Positions 12,118-20,628 of a DNA stretch of 64,000 nt are shown in pieces. Made by a program: the position numbers and the translations under genes. The stretch comes from Brachycybe producta. Its lineage: Eukaryota > Arthropoda > Diplopoda > Playtdesmida > Andrognathidae. Location of the stretch: assembly GCA_036925085.1 (NCBI GenBank), contig JAUPFP010000076.1, positions 368,001 through 432,000 on the forward strand. Reading direction: 5' to 3'. The notes under the pieces are model-generated. The model was given only the letters and a program-made list of their open reading frames with translations, had not been told where the DNA came from and did no database searches. Within the stretch, counting starts at the first letter, position 1. Each line of letters opens with the position of its first letter.

Positions 12118-12722
12118 TATAATATAATATGATTCTTTACTATTTTTTTATTAATTAATAATTGGTTCTTTTAAATAGTCATTTTTAATGTTTCTTAAAA
12201 AAATTTTGTAAGAATACTAAAAAAACATCTCTTCTTTAAAATATTTTATTAATTTTAAAACTATATAACGAAATGGCTGACGTTTCGATTGCATTCGCAA
12301 TCACTTTTGTTACCAAAAAATGGGTAAAATGGATTAATTTTAATATAATTCTTACCAAAAAGAAGACGTACACATTTGTGCAGAAAAATATAATTATTGT
12401 AACAATAATTGTAATTTGTAACTGGACAGATAGCTTTTGCTATTAACCAATTGTAATTATATTTTTATGTAAAAATGTGTCTTCTTTTTTTTGGTAAGAG
12501 TTAGTTATGGTAAAATTAATCCATTTTACCCATTTTTCTGTAACAAAAGTGTAAATATATATATATTTTTAAATTTAGGCTCTGAAGATGATTGCGAATG
12601 CATTCGAAATGTGCTGCAGCTATTTCGTTATATAGTTTTAAAATTAAGAAAATATTTTAAATAAACAAGAAACATTAAAAATGACTATTTAGAAGAACCA
12701 ACTATTAAATATAATTATATTC
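12118..12722. repeat. 600-bp foldback with PLE-like motif
   Basis: Two arms of about 280 bp, inverted around 12420: CTATATAACGAAATGGCTG and its inverse, GGTAAAATGGATTAATTTTA and its inverse, and TAGTCATTTTTAATGTTTC and its inverse. GCTCTGAAGATGATTGCGAA then TGCATTCGAAA resembles the stretch seen at ends of some Penelope-like elements; the assignment is tentative. Confidence 0.6.
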
Positions 12723-14379
12723 TGAATTTATGTCAACGCAAAATTTACCAAGTAAAATCTTAACTTAGTTCCTATCATAATAACTCCAGTATAAAAAAGT
12801 ATAATTAACTTGCCATTAAAGCCATAGTTAATTCCAAATTAATAAATAATCCAGTGATGAAGAGAAGAAGAAAATAGATTTCACAAGTTTTATCCTTCAT
12901 AGTAAACTTAACCCAAAACGTTTTTTTTTTACTGTTAGTTTTTTGTTTTTGTTACAAAAAAACACTAAACTTTTTCAAACTTTTTCGCATAAGAGAAAAT
13001 AATAATACTTTTTGAAAGATTAAATTAGCATTGATAATCCTTATAATTGGTTGAAGATCCATTCTAGAACACACAAAAGTCACTTTTGAAGCCAAAAACA
13101 ATTCATGTTTGTTTTTGTTTTGTTTTTTTCTATAGAAAAAAATGAAGCATAAAAGTTTTAAATTTTTTAAAAATTTGATAGTAAAAGATAGCCTAAATTG
13201 AAAGAAGACAAAGTGATCCCTTGATGTGGGACTTATTTTTTTTTTGGCTTTCTTATAAGTTCTACTTATTTGCTTCTATTTAATAAGGAAGTTGTCTGAT
13301 GACATACTCCTTTTTTTTTCTTGAAGGCTTTTTTTTTTCTTCACTGACGAAAATGTTCTTCTTGATGAGCTAATCACTTGATCTGTGACGGAGGAGGAAA
13401 GGAGGTGGTGGGTCGATGATGAAGAGTGAGGGTTATGGGGATGTTTTAAAAATTCAGGCTTTAGGGGAGGGTGGAGGGAGAGATGGGGGAATAGATTTTC
13501 GTCAAGAGGATAATGAAGCTCTTTAAAAAGAAAGTTGGAAAATTGATAGGGGCAATATGGGGTTTTTCTTTTAATGAATACATAAGGCTTGGTTCAGACC
13601 ATGAGGTTAGTTTATATTAAGGCAAGGTCGCTCACTTTCTGCGCATGTGTATTGTTCGAATGCACCAATCAAAGTAGGTGATATTTTATTTTACTTGCAT
13701 TCTTGCAAATGTGCAGTAGGGATCGACATCGTAGTCTGAAACAGTCCTCAGGAAATTTGTTTAGTCATTTTTAGAATTTTAATTTTGACATTATTGCAAA
13801 ATATTAGGTCTTTTATTTTCAAAAATCAAATTCAATACACTTAGCTTCTGGGCATTTATCACAATTAAGGAGGAAACTGAGGTTAGGTAAAGCTGCCATC
13901 ATGACAATGTTTGTTTTTCACGTGACAGCTGTTCAAGGGCGAACAGTGCGAAAAAAAAAAACGGCCAGGGAAAATATATTTTTGGCCGAAACTCCAAGAA
14001 ATGCCCAGAACTATACCCTTTTTAAATGTGAGCGTATTTTTTTTATGAAAAGTGCAAATGATTCGATTATAGTTTTGCCTAAAATAAAAGTGTTAATTTC
14101 TTTTATTAATTATTATCCACAATATTTTAGCAAGGGTAGTGAAGAAAAAATTCAGAAAATGTCTGAAACTAGCAAAAAAATTTTTCTTCCTAGTAAATGT
14201 TTGTAGTTTTCCATCTTTTTTTACCCCTCAAAATGTATCAATTTAATTTTTTTTCGAGGGGGGGGGGTGATTTACTATTTATTATTAAAACAACATCATT
14301 TCTTGTGCGATTTTTAACTTTTTATTGAGCTTCATAATACGAGCAGTAAATGAATAAATGTTTATCTTGATAATGCATT
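12723..14379. other. Noncoding stretch
   Basis: Purine-rich G-heavy segment at 13385-13500 (GGAGGAGGAAAGGAGGTGG). A 101-codon AT-rich frame at 13901-14206 has no recognisable domain or splice context. Nothing else supported. Confidence 0.4.
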
Positions 14380-14480
14380 TCTATGCTGTTTTTGGACAAA
14401 ATGATCCCTCTGCCACAGACCCTCTGGGCTGCTTTCAGAGTAATTATTCAAGTTCATCATAAATCGGTCCTTTATTGGAA
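14380..14480 (+). repeat. Repeat shared with 39775-39850
   Basis: CCCTCTGCCACAGACCCT, CTGGGCTGCTTTCAGAGTA and TTATTCAAGTTCA reappear at 39775-39850 with ~80% agreement by eye. The 77-codon frame here (14383-14616) is therefore part of a repeat. Confidence 0.5.
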
Positions 14481-14744
14481 AAAAACCCGTCCTCAAGCAA
14501 AACAGCCCATCGGGAAAAAAATACCCTTATTGTCCTATAGGCCAGTCCGCCTCTGGAGAACTACTTCATGGTCTGAATCAGGCTTCTGGAAATTCTTTAG
14601 CCATATAGAATTTTAATTTTGACATTTTTACAAAATACAGTAAACATCATGGTTTATTTCATTTAACAATTCATTTTAACACCCAGGTTTATTATATTTA
14701 ATAATTAAAATGGTTTATAAACAGTTGATTATCGAACTCATGAT

Positions 14745-15010
14745 TATTTTGTGATTCAGGATGAAAATCGAGAGAAACAAGAAAGTGTTTTAGAAATTAT
14801 TACAAGAATATTTCAATCACTTAAGGGCATTTCCATGTTCATATATTTTAAATAAACGTTTTATATAAAAAAATTTTAAAAAAGTATTGTCTGCTTAAAA
14901 TTGGGCCATTTTCAAACTGAAATAATACTAAACACTTTCTTGTTTTTCTTCATTTTTCACCTGAAAAACAAAATGAAGTTTCAGAGGAGTTTACACTTTA
15001 AAACTTGTGA
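14745..15010. mobile_element. Family A copy, diverged
   Basis: ATTTCAATCACTTAAGGGCA and ATAAACGTTTTATATAAAAA. The right half (TTGGGCCATTTTCAAACTG) continues to TTACACTTTAAAACTTG. Confidence 0.6.
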
Positions 15011-15293
15011 TTGCGACTTCAAATTCGTACCAGATATTACTGGAAGCTAACTCAACCCTCTTGTTTTTCCTTGGTTTTTTCTTCGAATATTTTTTTCTAA
15101 GAAACTTTGGGTATAATTTATCTCTCATAATTCTCGTTTGCTGTTATAACCCTGGGAGTAAATGAGGCATAAAAATATTCACTTTCTAAACAAGTTAACA
15201 TAACTTATATAACGTTCATGATAGGGTGTGATAGGACTATAGTAATATAACAATATAATCTACATTTCAAATTTACTGTAATCTGTATGGTAA

Positions 15294-15376
15294 GGCCTTG
15301 TTTCCACTGGGGTGAAAATTTGAACTTTTTGAAGATTATAAAAAGTTCAAATTTTCACCCCAGTGGAAACAAGGCA
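15294..15376. mobile_element. 83-bp near-perfect hairpin MITE, Harbinger-like
   Basis: GGCCTTGTTTCCACTGGGG opens and its inverse closes the element; TAA on both sides (15291-15293, 15377-15379). About 38 bp of stem and a tiny loop, so the transcript would fold into a precursor-like hairpin. Confidence 0.8.
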
Positions 15377-15379
15377 TAA

Positions 15380-16068
15380 GAGGTGAACATCTGCACAAAA
15401 TGAATGTAAAGTTTATTAAAAAAAATTATTATATGAAGAAATACACATTGAAACGTAGATTTTTACAGACAGACACGCATCTTATATTGGATTTAAATTG
15501 ACACGACTTGTAGGATAGGATGGGGAAATGACACGCACGCTTTTTCATTTTTTATTTAAATACTTGGAGGTACACGGAAAAGTTCTATTAATTTTATGTT
15601 TGCAAATACATTTTCTAGTTTTATTTTAAAGTATAATTCATTTTTATCTAGTTGTTCAGTTTAAAAAAATATCGTATGATGTGTATTGGGGAGGGTGAAG
15701 GGGGGGGGGGAGGTTTGAGGTGCTCGGTTTTTAATTTTCTATTTAAATACTAGAAGATATAGGGACATTTGGATATTCCCTTTTAGAGTTATTTTTATAA
15801 ATATACTTTCTAGTTTATTTTAATTAATTTATTAAAATTTACTTTTCTAGATTTTTTAACAATGAACAATGAATTAATTTACTTAAAATAAATTAATTAA
15901 AATTACTTTAAAATAATGTTTTAGCCACATTCATATTATATCTAGTATAGCGATTTAAGATGGTGTGGTATTTAACAAAAAGTAAGAAAAGCTGATTCAA
16001 TTCATAAAAAAATGAAATTCCTAGTAAATTAGGTCTACAACCTATGCTTTGGGCCAAATATACCCTTA
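15380..16068. other. Noncoding stretch
   Basis: A pair of diverged direct repeats (ATTTAAATACTTGGAGGTAC near 15555 and ATTTAAATACTAGAAGATAT near 15740) and a G run at 15700-15712. No gene. Confidence 0.4.
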
Positions 16069-16710
16069 AGAGCCTACAGTGAAAAAAAACTTACAAAAAT
16101 CTTCGCATGTAGGCGCTTTTGTAGCTGTGACGTCAACATGTGGCAAAAAAATTAATTTTGATACACTTTTGTCCGCCATTTTCTCTCTTATCGATGGATA
16201 AAAGTGGGTATATTTTAATAACGACTCTTTTTTGGGTAAATATGCACTACTGAAAAAAGGAAGAGCAACTTTTGATCTACAATGGTGAGTAATTTGAGTC
16301 GTATACAATTAGTGGTCAACTTTTAACGTACTATGAAACTTATTGTTAGTGGGAAGTTTGATCCTATAAAATGTATAAACGAAGAGCGTTTGTCGCCTAT
16401 GGGATTTAACATGAGCTAAAAAAATACGAGATTTTAAAATGAAATTAAAAATAGAAAAACTAATTATAATTTGTACCAATGTATCACTAGATGAGCAATA
16501 TTGTTATGTACATATTGCAATTTGAATTTTGAAAATAACAATTTTCGTTGCAGAAAACAAAACATTTGCCTGAACCATGTATTTTTAAAATAGGAATTTC
16601 TCTTTCTCATTGGTTTCAATGGCTTAGCTGTGGGGCGCCACTAAATGGCGAAAAGTGGAACTATAATTGTCATCTGCTAATATTCAAAATGGCGTCACAT
16701 ATATAGGCTC
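16069..16710. mobile_element. TIR element with short AGAGCCTA ends
   Basis: AGAGCCTACAGTGA and, inverted, GAGCCTATATATGTGACG; TTA flanks. Interior contains TTTGTCCGCCATTTTC and GGCGCCACTAAATGGCG. An 80-codon minus-strand frame inside it is not a recognised gene. Confidence 0.45.
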
Positions 16711-16789
16711 TTAGTGATTTTATAAATATTTATTTTGTTTTTGTGCTCCCGGATGTAGCACTTTGAGAAAATTTATATTTTTTAAGCAA

Positions 16790-17160
16790 ACGTTTTTCAG
16801 CAGAAACATTACGAATTTTTTATAAAAAGTGTTTTAGACACTAGAATAGTTGATGATAATGTTAAACGTTTTTTCATGATAATATTTTTCAAAATAAACT
16901 TTTTATGACAGTTTGAAAAAAGGCGAAAATAGTTTTTCATAAAATGTCAATAAAAAAAACCTAAAAGCGGGTCATTTTCAAACTGAACTATACTATTTGC
17001 TAAGATGAAAAAACAACATATTCTTTTACCCTTCTAGTTTTTAAAACAATTTGAATTTTTGCACGAATTTGTTTCTTTAAAAAAAAAAGTTCTCTTGAGA
17101 TTTTTGCGTCAGGAGACAAAAACAAAATAAATATCTATAAAGCCACCTTAAGGAGCCACA
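16790..17160. mobile_element. Family A, long form
   Basis: AAAGTGTTTTAGACACTAGA, CAAAATAAACTTTTTATGAC, GCGGGTCATTTTCAAACTGA and the terminal ATAAAGCCACCTTAAG. Confidence 0.6.
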
Positions 17161-17208
17161 AAGAATCAATGAGATTCACCAAGATTCACAGAAGTAGTAC
17201 GACTGGAA

Positions 17209-17453
17209 AGTGTGCACAGCAGTAAAATTTTGTTGGCCCCGCCCTTTTATGACGTCATCAATTTCTAATTGGTTTGTTATTTGGTTTGATGTCACATGCC
17301 TTGCCTTTTTTAATTCTTAATTGGTTCATATTTGGTCTGACGCTCATAAAAGGGCGGTGCCAATAAAATTTTACTGTTGGGCCTCCTTATCTAGAGATAA
17401 TCTATATAATCTATTAATATAAGGAGGCTATGGCTGGGCACATTTGCCTGTAA
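17209..17453. mobile_element. Diverged short family B-related MITE
   Basis: GCAGTAAAATTTTGTTGG and its inverse around CCGCCCTTTTATGACGTCAT. The right end GCTGGGCACATTTGCCTGT matches the 62817 copy inverted. The left end is eroded. Confidence 0.55.
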
Positions 17454-17479
17454 CATACGAGATTCACTCTCAATGACGA

Positions 17480-17560
17480 CCCCCCTTGGTCTCCGCCGAT
17501 GAAATCGACAGCGGCGGCCAAGGTTGGGTGGCGACGGCGGCGGCTAATTCCCCCTCTAAT
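17480..17560. promoter_or_regulatory. CpG- and CGG-rich patch upstream of TMEM60
   Basis: Sharp GC island in AT-rich DNA with GGCGACGGCGGCGGC and an imperfect ~20-bp hairpin (CCTTGGTCTCCGCCGAT against CCTTGGCCGCCGCTGTCGAT). It may be the original TMEM60 promoter or first exon, now separated from the ATG by family B copy 2. Confidence 0.35.
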
Positions 17561-17564
17561 AACA

Positions 17565-17769
17565 ACAGGCATTTAGAAATCGGGACGAACTTCAGTTGGT
17601 TCCGCTCTTGTTATGACGAATGCAACTTTTAATTGGTTGGTTATGTAGTCTGACGTCGCATGCTCCGTCCTTTTTAACGTTGAACCACACAAGAAGCCAA
17701 TTAGAAGTTGCAGGACGTCATAAAAAGGGCGGAGCCAACTGAAGTTCGTCCCGATTTCTAAAGGCCTGT
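17565..17769. mobile_element. Family B MITE, copy 2, directly upstream of TMEM60
   Basis: ACAGGCATTTAG to AGGCCTGT. Its end lies 40 bp before the TMEM60 ATG. Spacer core is TGACGTCG (one base off the CRE palindrome). Flanking duplication no longer exact, so an older insertion. Confidence 0.8.
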
Positions 17770-17789
17770 TTAATTTCATGATCTCGCTT

Positions 17790-17810
17790 ATGGCGGAAGA
17801 AGTTGTGTGA
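17790..17810 (+). promoter_or_regulatory. Six-codon upstream ORF overlapping the TMEM60 start (TGATG)
   Basis: ATG GCG GAA GAA GTT GTG TGA starts 20 nt before the TMEM60 ATG, and its stop codon shares its last A with that ATG. If transcribed as drawn, ribosomes would need to leaky-scan or reinitiate to make TMEM60. The arrangement is seen in the sequence; the translational effect is inferred. Confidence 0.5.
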
Positions 17811-18277
17811 TGGCGGTGTTACATCGAGCTTTATTCACTTGGTTTCTTGTTCTTCTGTTTCTAGTTCTTCTGGTCCTTCGTTTGGACGATAAAACGACAT
17901 GGAACTGGTTCATTGTGTTCACACCGATGTGGTTATTTGATAGTATTCTGCTTATTTACGTCTCATTCAAGATTGTCAGTCAGTGTAAGAAGGGAGTCAA
18001 TCGTGATTCGGTCGCTTCCTCGTCGTCTTCGTCCTCCGCTTCAGCCTCAGGAGCAGCCGCCCATTCCTCATCCAATTCCTCGTTATCGTCAATTAACAGA
18101 AAGTTCTGTTTTCTAACCACAGTACTTTTAAAGATCGCGTTTCAAACCGCACTCTGTTCTAGGCTCGAATATCGAACCGATCTATCTCTTTATTACGTGT
18201 TCGTTCCACTTTGGACACTTCTTTTAGGCCTCTCTTTCGATGTTTTCGTCGATCTTTTGCAACTTTGTCATTGCTAA
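17810..18277 (+). CDS. TMEM60: Transmembrane protein 60 (TMEM60) orthologue
   Basis: Single-exon ORF of 155 residues from ATG 17810 (context TGTGATGGC). The segment LRLDDKTTWNWF followed by IVFTPMWLFDSILL matches the highly conserved N-terminal half of TMEM60, and FVPLWTLLLG matches its last membrane segment. Four hydrophobic helices can be drawn at about residues 8-27, 36-57, 98-118 and 127-148. The loop after helix 2 carries a Ser/Ala-rich insertion (about residues 67-95) that makes the protein longer than the usual ~130 residues. TMEM60 is a poorly characterised multi-pass protein of unknown function. A palindromic transposon ends 40 bp upstream of the ATG, and GSKIP follows on the same strand. 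The only AATAAA before GSKIP is at 19048-19053, so the 3' UTR may be long or may use a variant signal. Confidence 0.9.
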   Translation: MAVLHRALFTWFLVLLFLVLLVLRLDDKTTWNWFIVFTPMWLFDSILLIYVSFKIVSQCKKGVNRDSVASSSSSSSASASGAAAHSSSNSSLSSINRKFCFLTTVLLKIAFQTALCSRLEYRTDLSLYYVFVPLWTLLLGLSFDVFVDLLQLCHC

Positions 18278-18399
18278 CGTTCTTATGTCATTGTTTCATT
18301 CGTTATTATGTCGTTTTGGTAGTTTTCAAGCGTCGCAAAGAGTGAATCCGGAGAAAAACAGTTCATTTGTAGGTGAAATTGATCGTTTATTTTGAAAGA

Positions 18400-19130
18400 A
18401 TTCATCTCAAATTACAGAAATATGTAGGTAATTTGCAGGTAACTTGAGAAAATCTGCTGGTAACTTGTATGCCCATCACACACACTTGTATCATGACAAG
18501 AACCAGCTTTAAACGAAAAGAGCCATTTGCAAATCGGTGTGGCACGAATTCCTCACAGAAATCTGCTAAAAAAATGCGAGAGACATTTAGAAATATTCTA
18601 GAACCTGTAAGAAACTTGCAAATATCTGACGGAAACTGTAAGAAACTTATAAAAAAATATGGTCAAAACTTGCAAAAAAAGCTGAAGTGAACTGCAGTAA
18701 CCAGCAGAATTCTGCAAGATGCTTTCAGAAATTTCGTAAATCTGCTAAAAAAAAATATGCTTAAGCAAATTGCAAGAACGAACAGAATTTTGCAAGAATT
18801 TTATTTACAAAGAATTTAGAAACGTCTCAGGAACTGTAAGAAACTTATAAAATTCTACTGGAAACTTCAAGGAACTTGCATTAATCTGCTGTAAAGGTTA
18901 AGAAGTTTGTGGAAATCTATGCGAAACTTGCAAGAACAAGCAGAATTCTGCTAGATGCTTTTAGAAATGCCTCAAGTACTATAAGAAACAAGGGAAATTT
19001 TTAAGAAACTTGAGTAAATCTGCTCGAAACTGTGGGAAAAAAACTGAAATAAACTTCAAAAACCGGCAGAATTCTGTAAGAAGCTTTTAGAAATTTCCTA
19101 AAACCTGTTAGAAATTTGTGAAAATTAACT
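18400..19130. repeat. Degenerate dispersed-tandem repeat between TMEM60 and GSKIP
   Basis: Variants of GCAGAATTCTGCAAGATGC, TTTTAGAAATTTC, CTGTAAGAAACTT and AATCTGCTGGAAACTTG recur at irregular spacing (for example near 18700, 18780, 18938 and 19063). A related stretch lies in DCAF13 intron 1 (about 23880-23980). The open frame at 18469-18690 is made of these units and I do not regard it as a gene. Confidence 0.65.
19048..19053 (+). terminator. Candidate TMEM60 polyadenylation signal
   Basis: AATAAA about 770 nt after the TMEM60 stop and about 200 nt before the GSKIP ATG. It is the only canonical hexamer I see between the two genes, and it sits inside the degenerate repeat. Confidence 0.25.
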
Positions 19131-19249
19131 TTCGATGTTTCCTCAGCATATTTCTGTATTTTAACGATGCTCTTTTTTGTTCCTCCTTAGATTTCCTTTT
19201 AAATTCTAACTGAAGTTATTTTCTCTTCGATCTTAAGGTTCCGTTAGAA

Positions 19250-19633
19250 ATGGACAGTAGAGATAACAATGAAAAGGTTCTTCACAAGGAGGAGAACTGG
19301 AGAAAAGAAGCGAACGCCGTTATACGAGACGTCCGATGTGGAGTTCGAGAAGCTCGAGTATCCGATAAGTTACGTTCCGTTTCGGACAGTTGTATTTATG
19401 TGAACGTTACGACGATGGAAGGTTTTAAACTGTGTATCGAACTGAGTCCGAGAGGGTTTCGTATTGCCGGTCGTAGACACGACTGTTGTGACGGAACTGA
19501 CGTGACGCAATACGAAACTCCTTACGCACTTTTAAACACGGTCAGCGCTAAATTTCAGATGTTATTTAGTAACGCGTTGTGCGAGAAACTGATTGCTTTA
19601 GAAAAGAAACAGAAGAAAGACACTTCAGAATGA
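19250..19633 (+). CDS. GSKIP: GSK3-beta interaction protein (GSKIP) orthologue
   Basis: Uninterrupted 127-residue ORF, close to the 139 of human GSKIP, covering the whole DUF727 domain. EANAVIRDV aligns with the N-terminal helix of the family, CIYVNVTTMEGFKLCIELSP with the central beta strands, and ETPYALLNTVSAKF plus LFSNALCEKLIALEK with the C-terminal GSK3-binding segment. GSKIP binds GSK3 and restrains its kinase activity; in vertebrates it also anchors PKA RII. The position of human Leu45, in the RII-binding helix, is Arg here (DVRCGV), so PKA anchoring is doubtful (inference). CTTAAG just upstream (about 19234) could be a 3' splice site of a 5'-UTR intron. ATG 19250 is chosen because the domain begins about 17 codons later, as in shorter invertebrate proteins. 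Confidence 0.9.
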   Translation: MDSRDNNEKVLHKEENWRKEANAVIRDVRCGVREARVSDKLRSVSDSCIYVNVTTMEGFKLCIELSPRGFRIAGRRHDCCDGTDVTQYETPYALLNTVSAKFQMLFSNALCEKLIALEKKQKKDTSE

Positions 19634-19938
19634 CGCTTTTTGGTCCCTCCCCTCCCCTCCCCTCTCCCCAAAAAAACACGATCGATCGAACAAAAACGTC
19701 CGCTTGAAATTCTCAGAAGAAAACCAAAGTTTTTTACATTTTTCGATTCATATCCATTCGATTCTTTGATATTCCAAAACTCGATTTCAATTTTTTTTAC
19801 CAATAATTTATTTTTACATTTTACTTTTCTTTTATTAACTTGAGTGTTTGTACTTCTTACTAAATGGGACGGTTGTTTTTTGTTGTTGTTTTCCCTTCGC
19901 TTTTTATTTACAATTTTGATTCCGTCTTTGATGATGAT

Positions 19939-19944
19939 AATAAA
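19939..19944 (+). terminator. Candidate GSKIP polyadenylation signal
   Basis: AATAAA about 305 nt after the GSKIP stop codon. Confidence 0.4.
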
Positions 19945-20119
19945 CAGGTCGAACTTTATAAATTATAATATGTTTTTGCATGTTTTGTCGACTAGTGAGT
20001 TCGAATACACCGATGAAAGGTGGAGAAGTCTAACAAGATTTGAATGTGGGAATTAGAGAAGTGAGAAAAAATATTTCGACTTCTTCAGTGAAGAAGCCAC
20101 TGCTTTTATGGCATTTCAT

Positions 20120-20560
20120 GTTGATATCCTTTTAAAACAAGCCTTTTATTTCACTTTTTCACTTAGAAAATGACCCAACTTTGAACAGGCGATATTTTTT
20201 TAAAAAAATGTTTATTAAAAGTTTATTTTGAAAGATATCAACTGTCGTTCTAGTCTTGAACATGCAGACAGACTAACTAGAATTCAAAAATCATTTTCAA
20301 ACTGAGCTTTAAAATGTTTTATTTTTTAAGATATTGTGTCATGAAAAAACTTTTACCATAATCTTCTACCATTCTAGCTTTAAAAACAATTTGAATTTTT
20401 TCATAATGTTTTTAAATAACGTTCACTTGACGTTTTTTCATCCAAATTTTACAAAAAAAAAAAACGTCTATGGAGCATAGCATTAGCCACTGCAGTGGGC
20501 ACAGTAAGGAAGAGACAAAAGCCAAAATGAATATCTTATAAAGCCACGTTAAAATAAAAA
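20120..20560. mobile_element. Family A, long form, between GSKIP and DCAF13
   Basis: Contains AGTTTATTTTGAAAGATATC, GCATTAGCCACTGCAGTGGG and the terminal TATAAAGCCACGTTAA. It fills the convergent GSKIP/DCAF13 gap. Confidence 0.65.
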
Positions 20561-20628
20561 TAAACAGAAAAAAGAAGGTATTATTATCGAGACAGAAAAC
20601 GTCTTTTAATCTCTTAAAAAACATAAAT

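Noticed and set aside
13901..14206. 101-codon plus-strand frame
   Set aside because: AT-driven composition, no domain, no start or splice support.
17573..17779. 68-codon minus-strand frame upstream of TMEM60
   Set aside because: Lies wholly in a palindromic MITE; the same type of frame recurs in the other copies.
18469..18690. 73-codon plus-strand frame between TMEM60 and GSKIP
   Set aside because: Built from the degenerate CTGTAAGAAACTT repeat; no homology or splice context.
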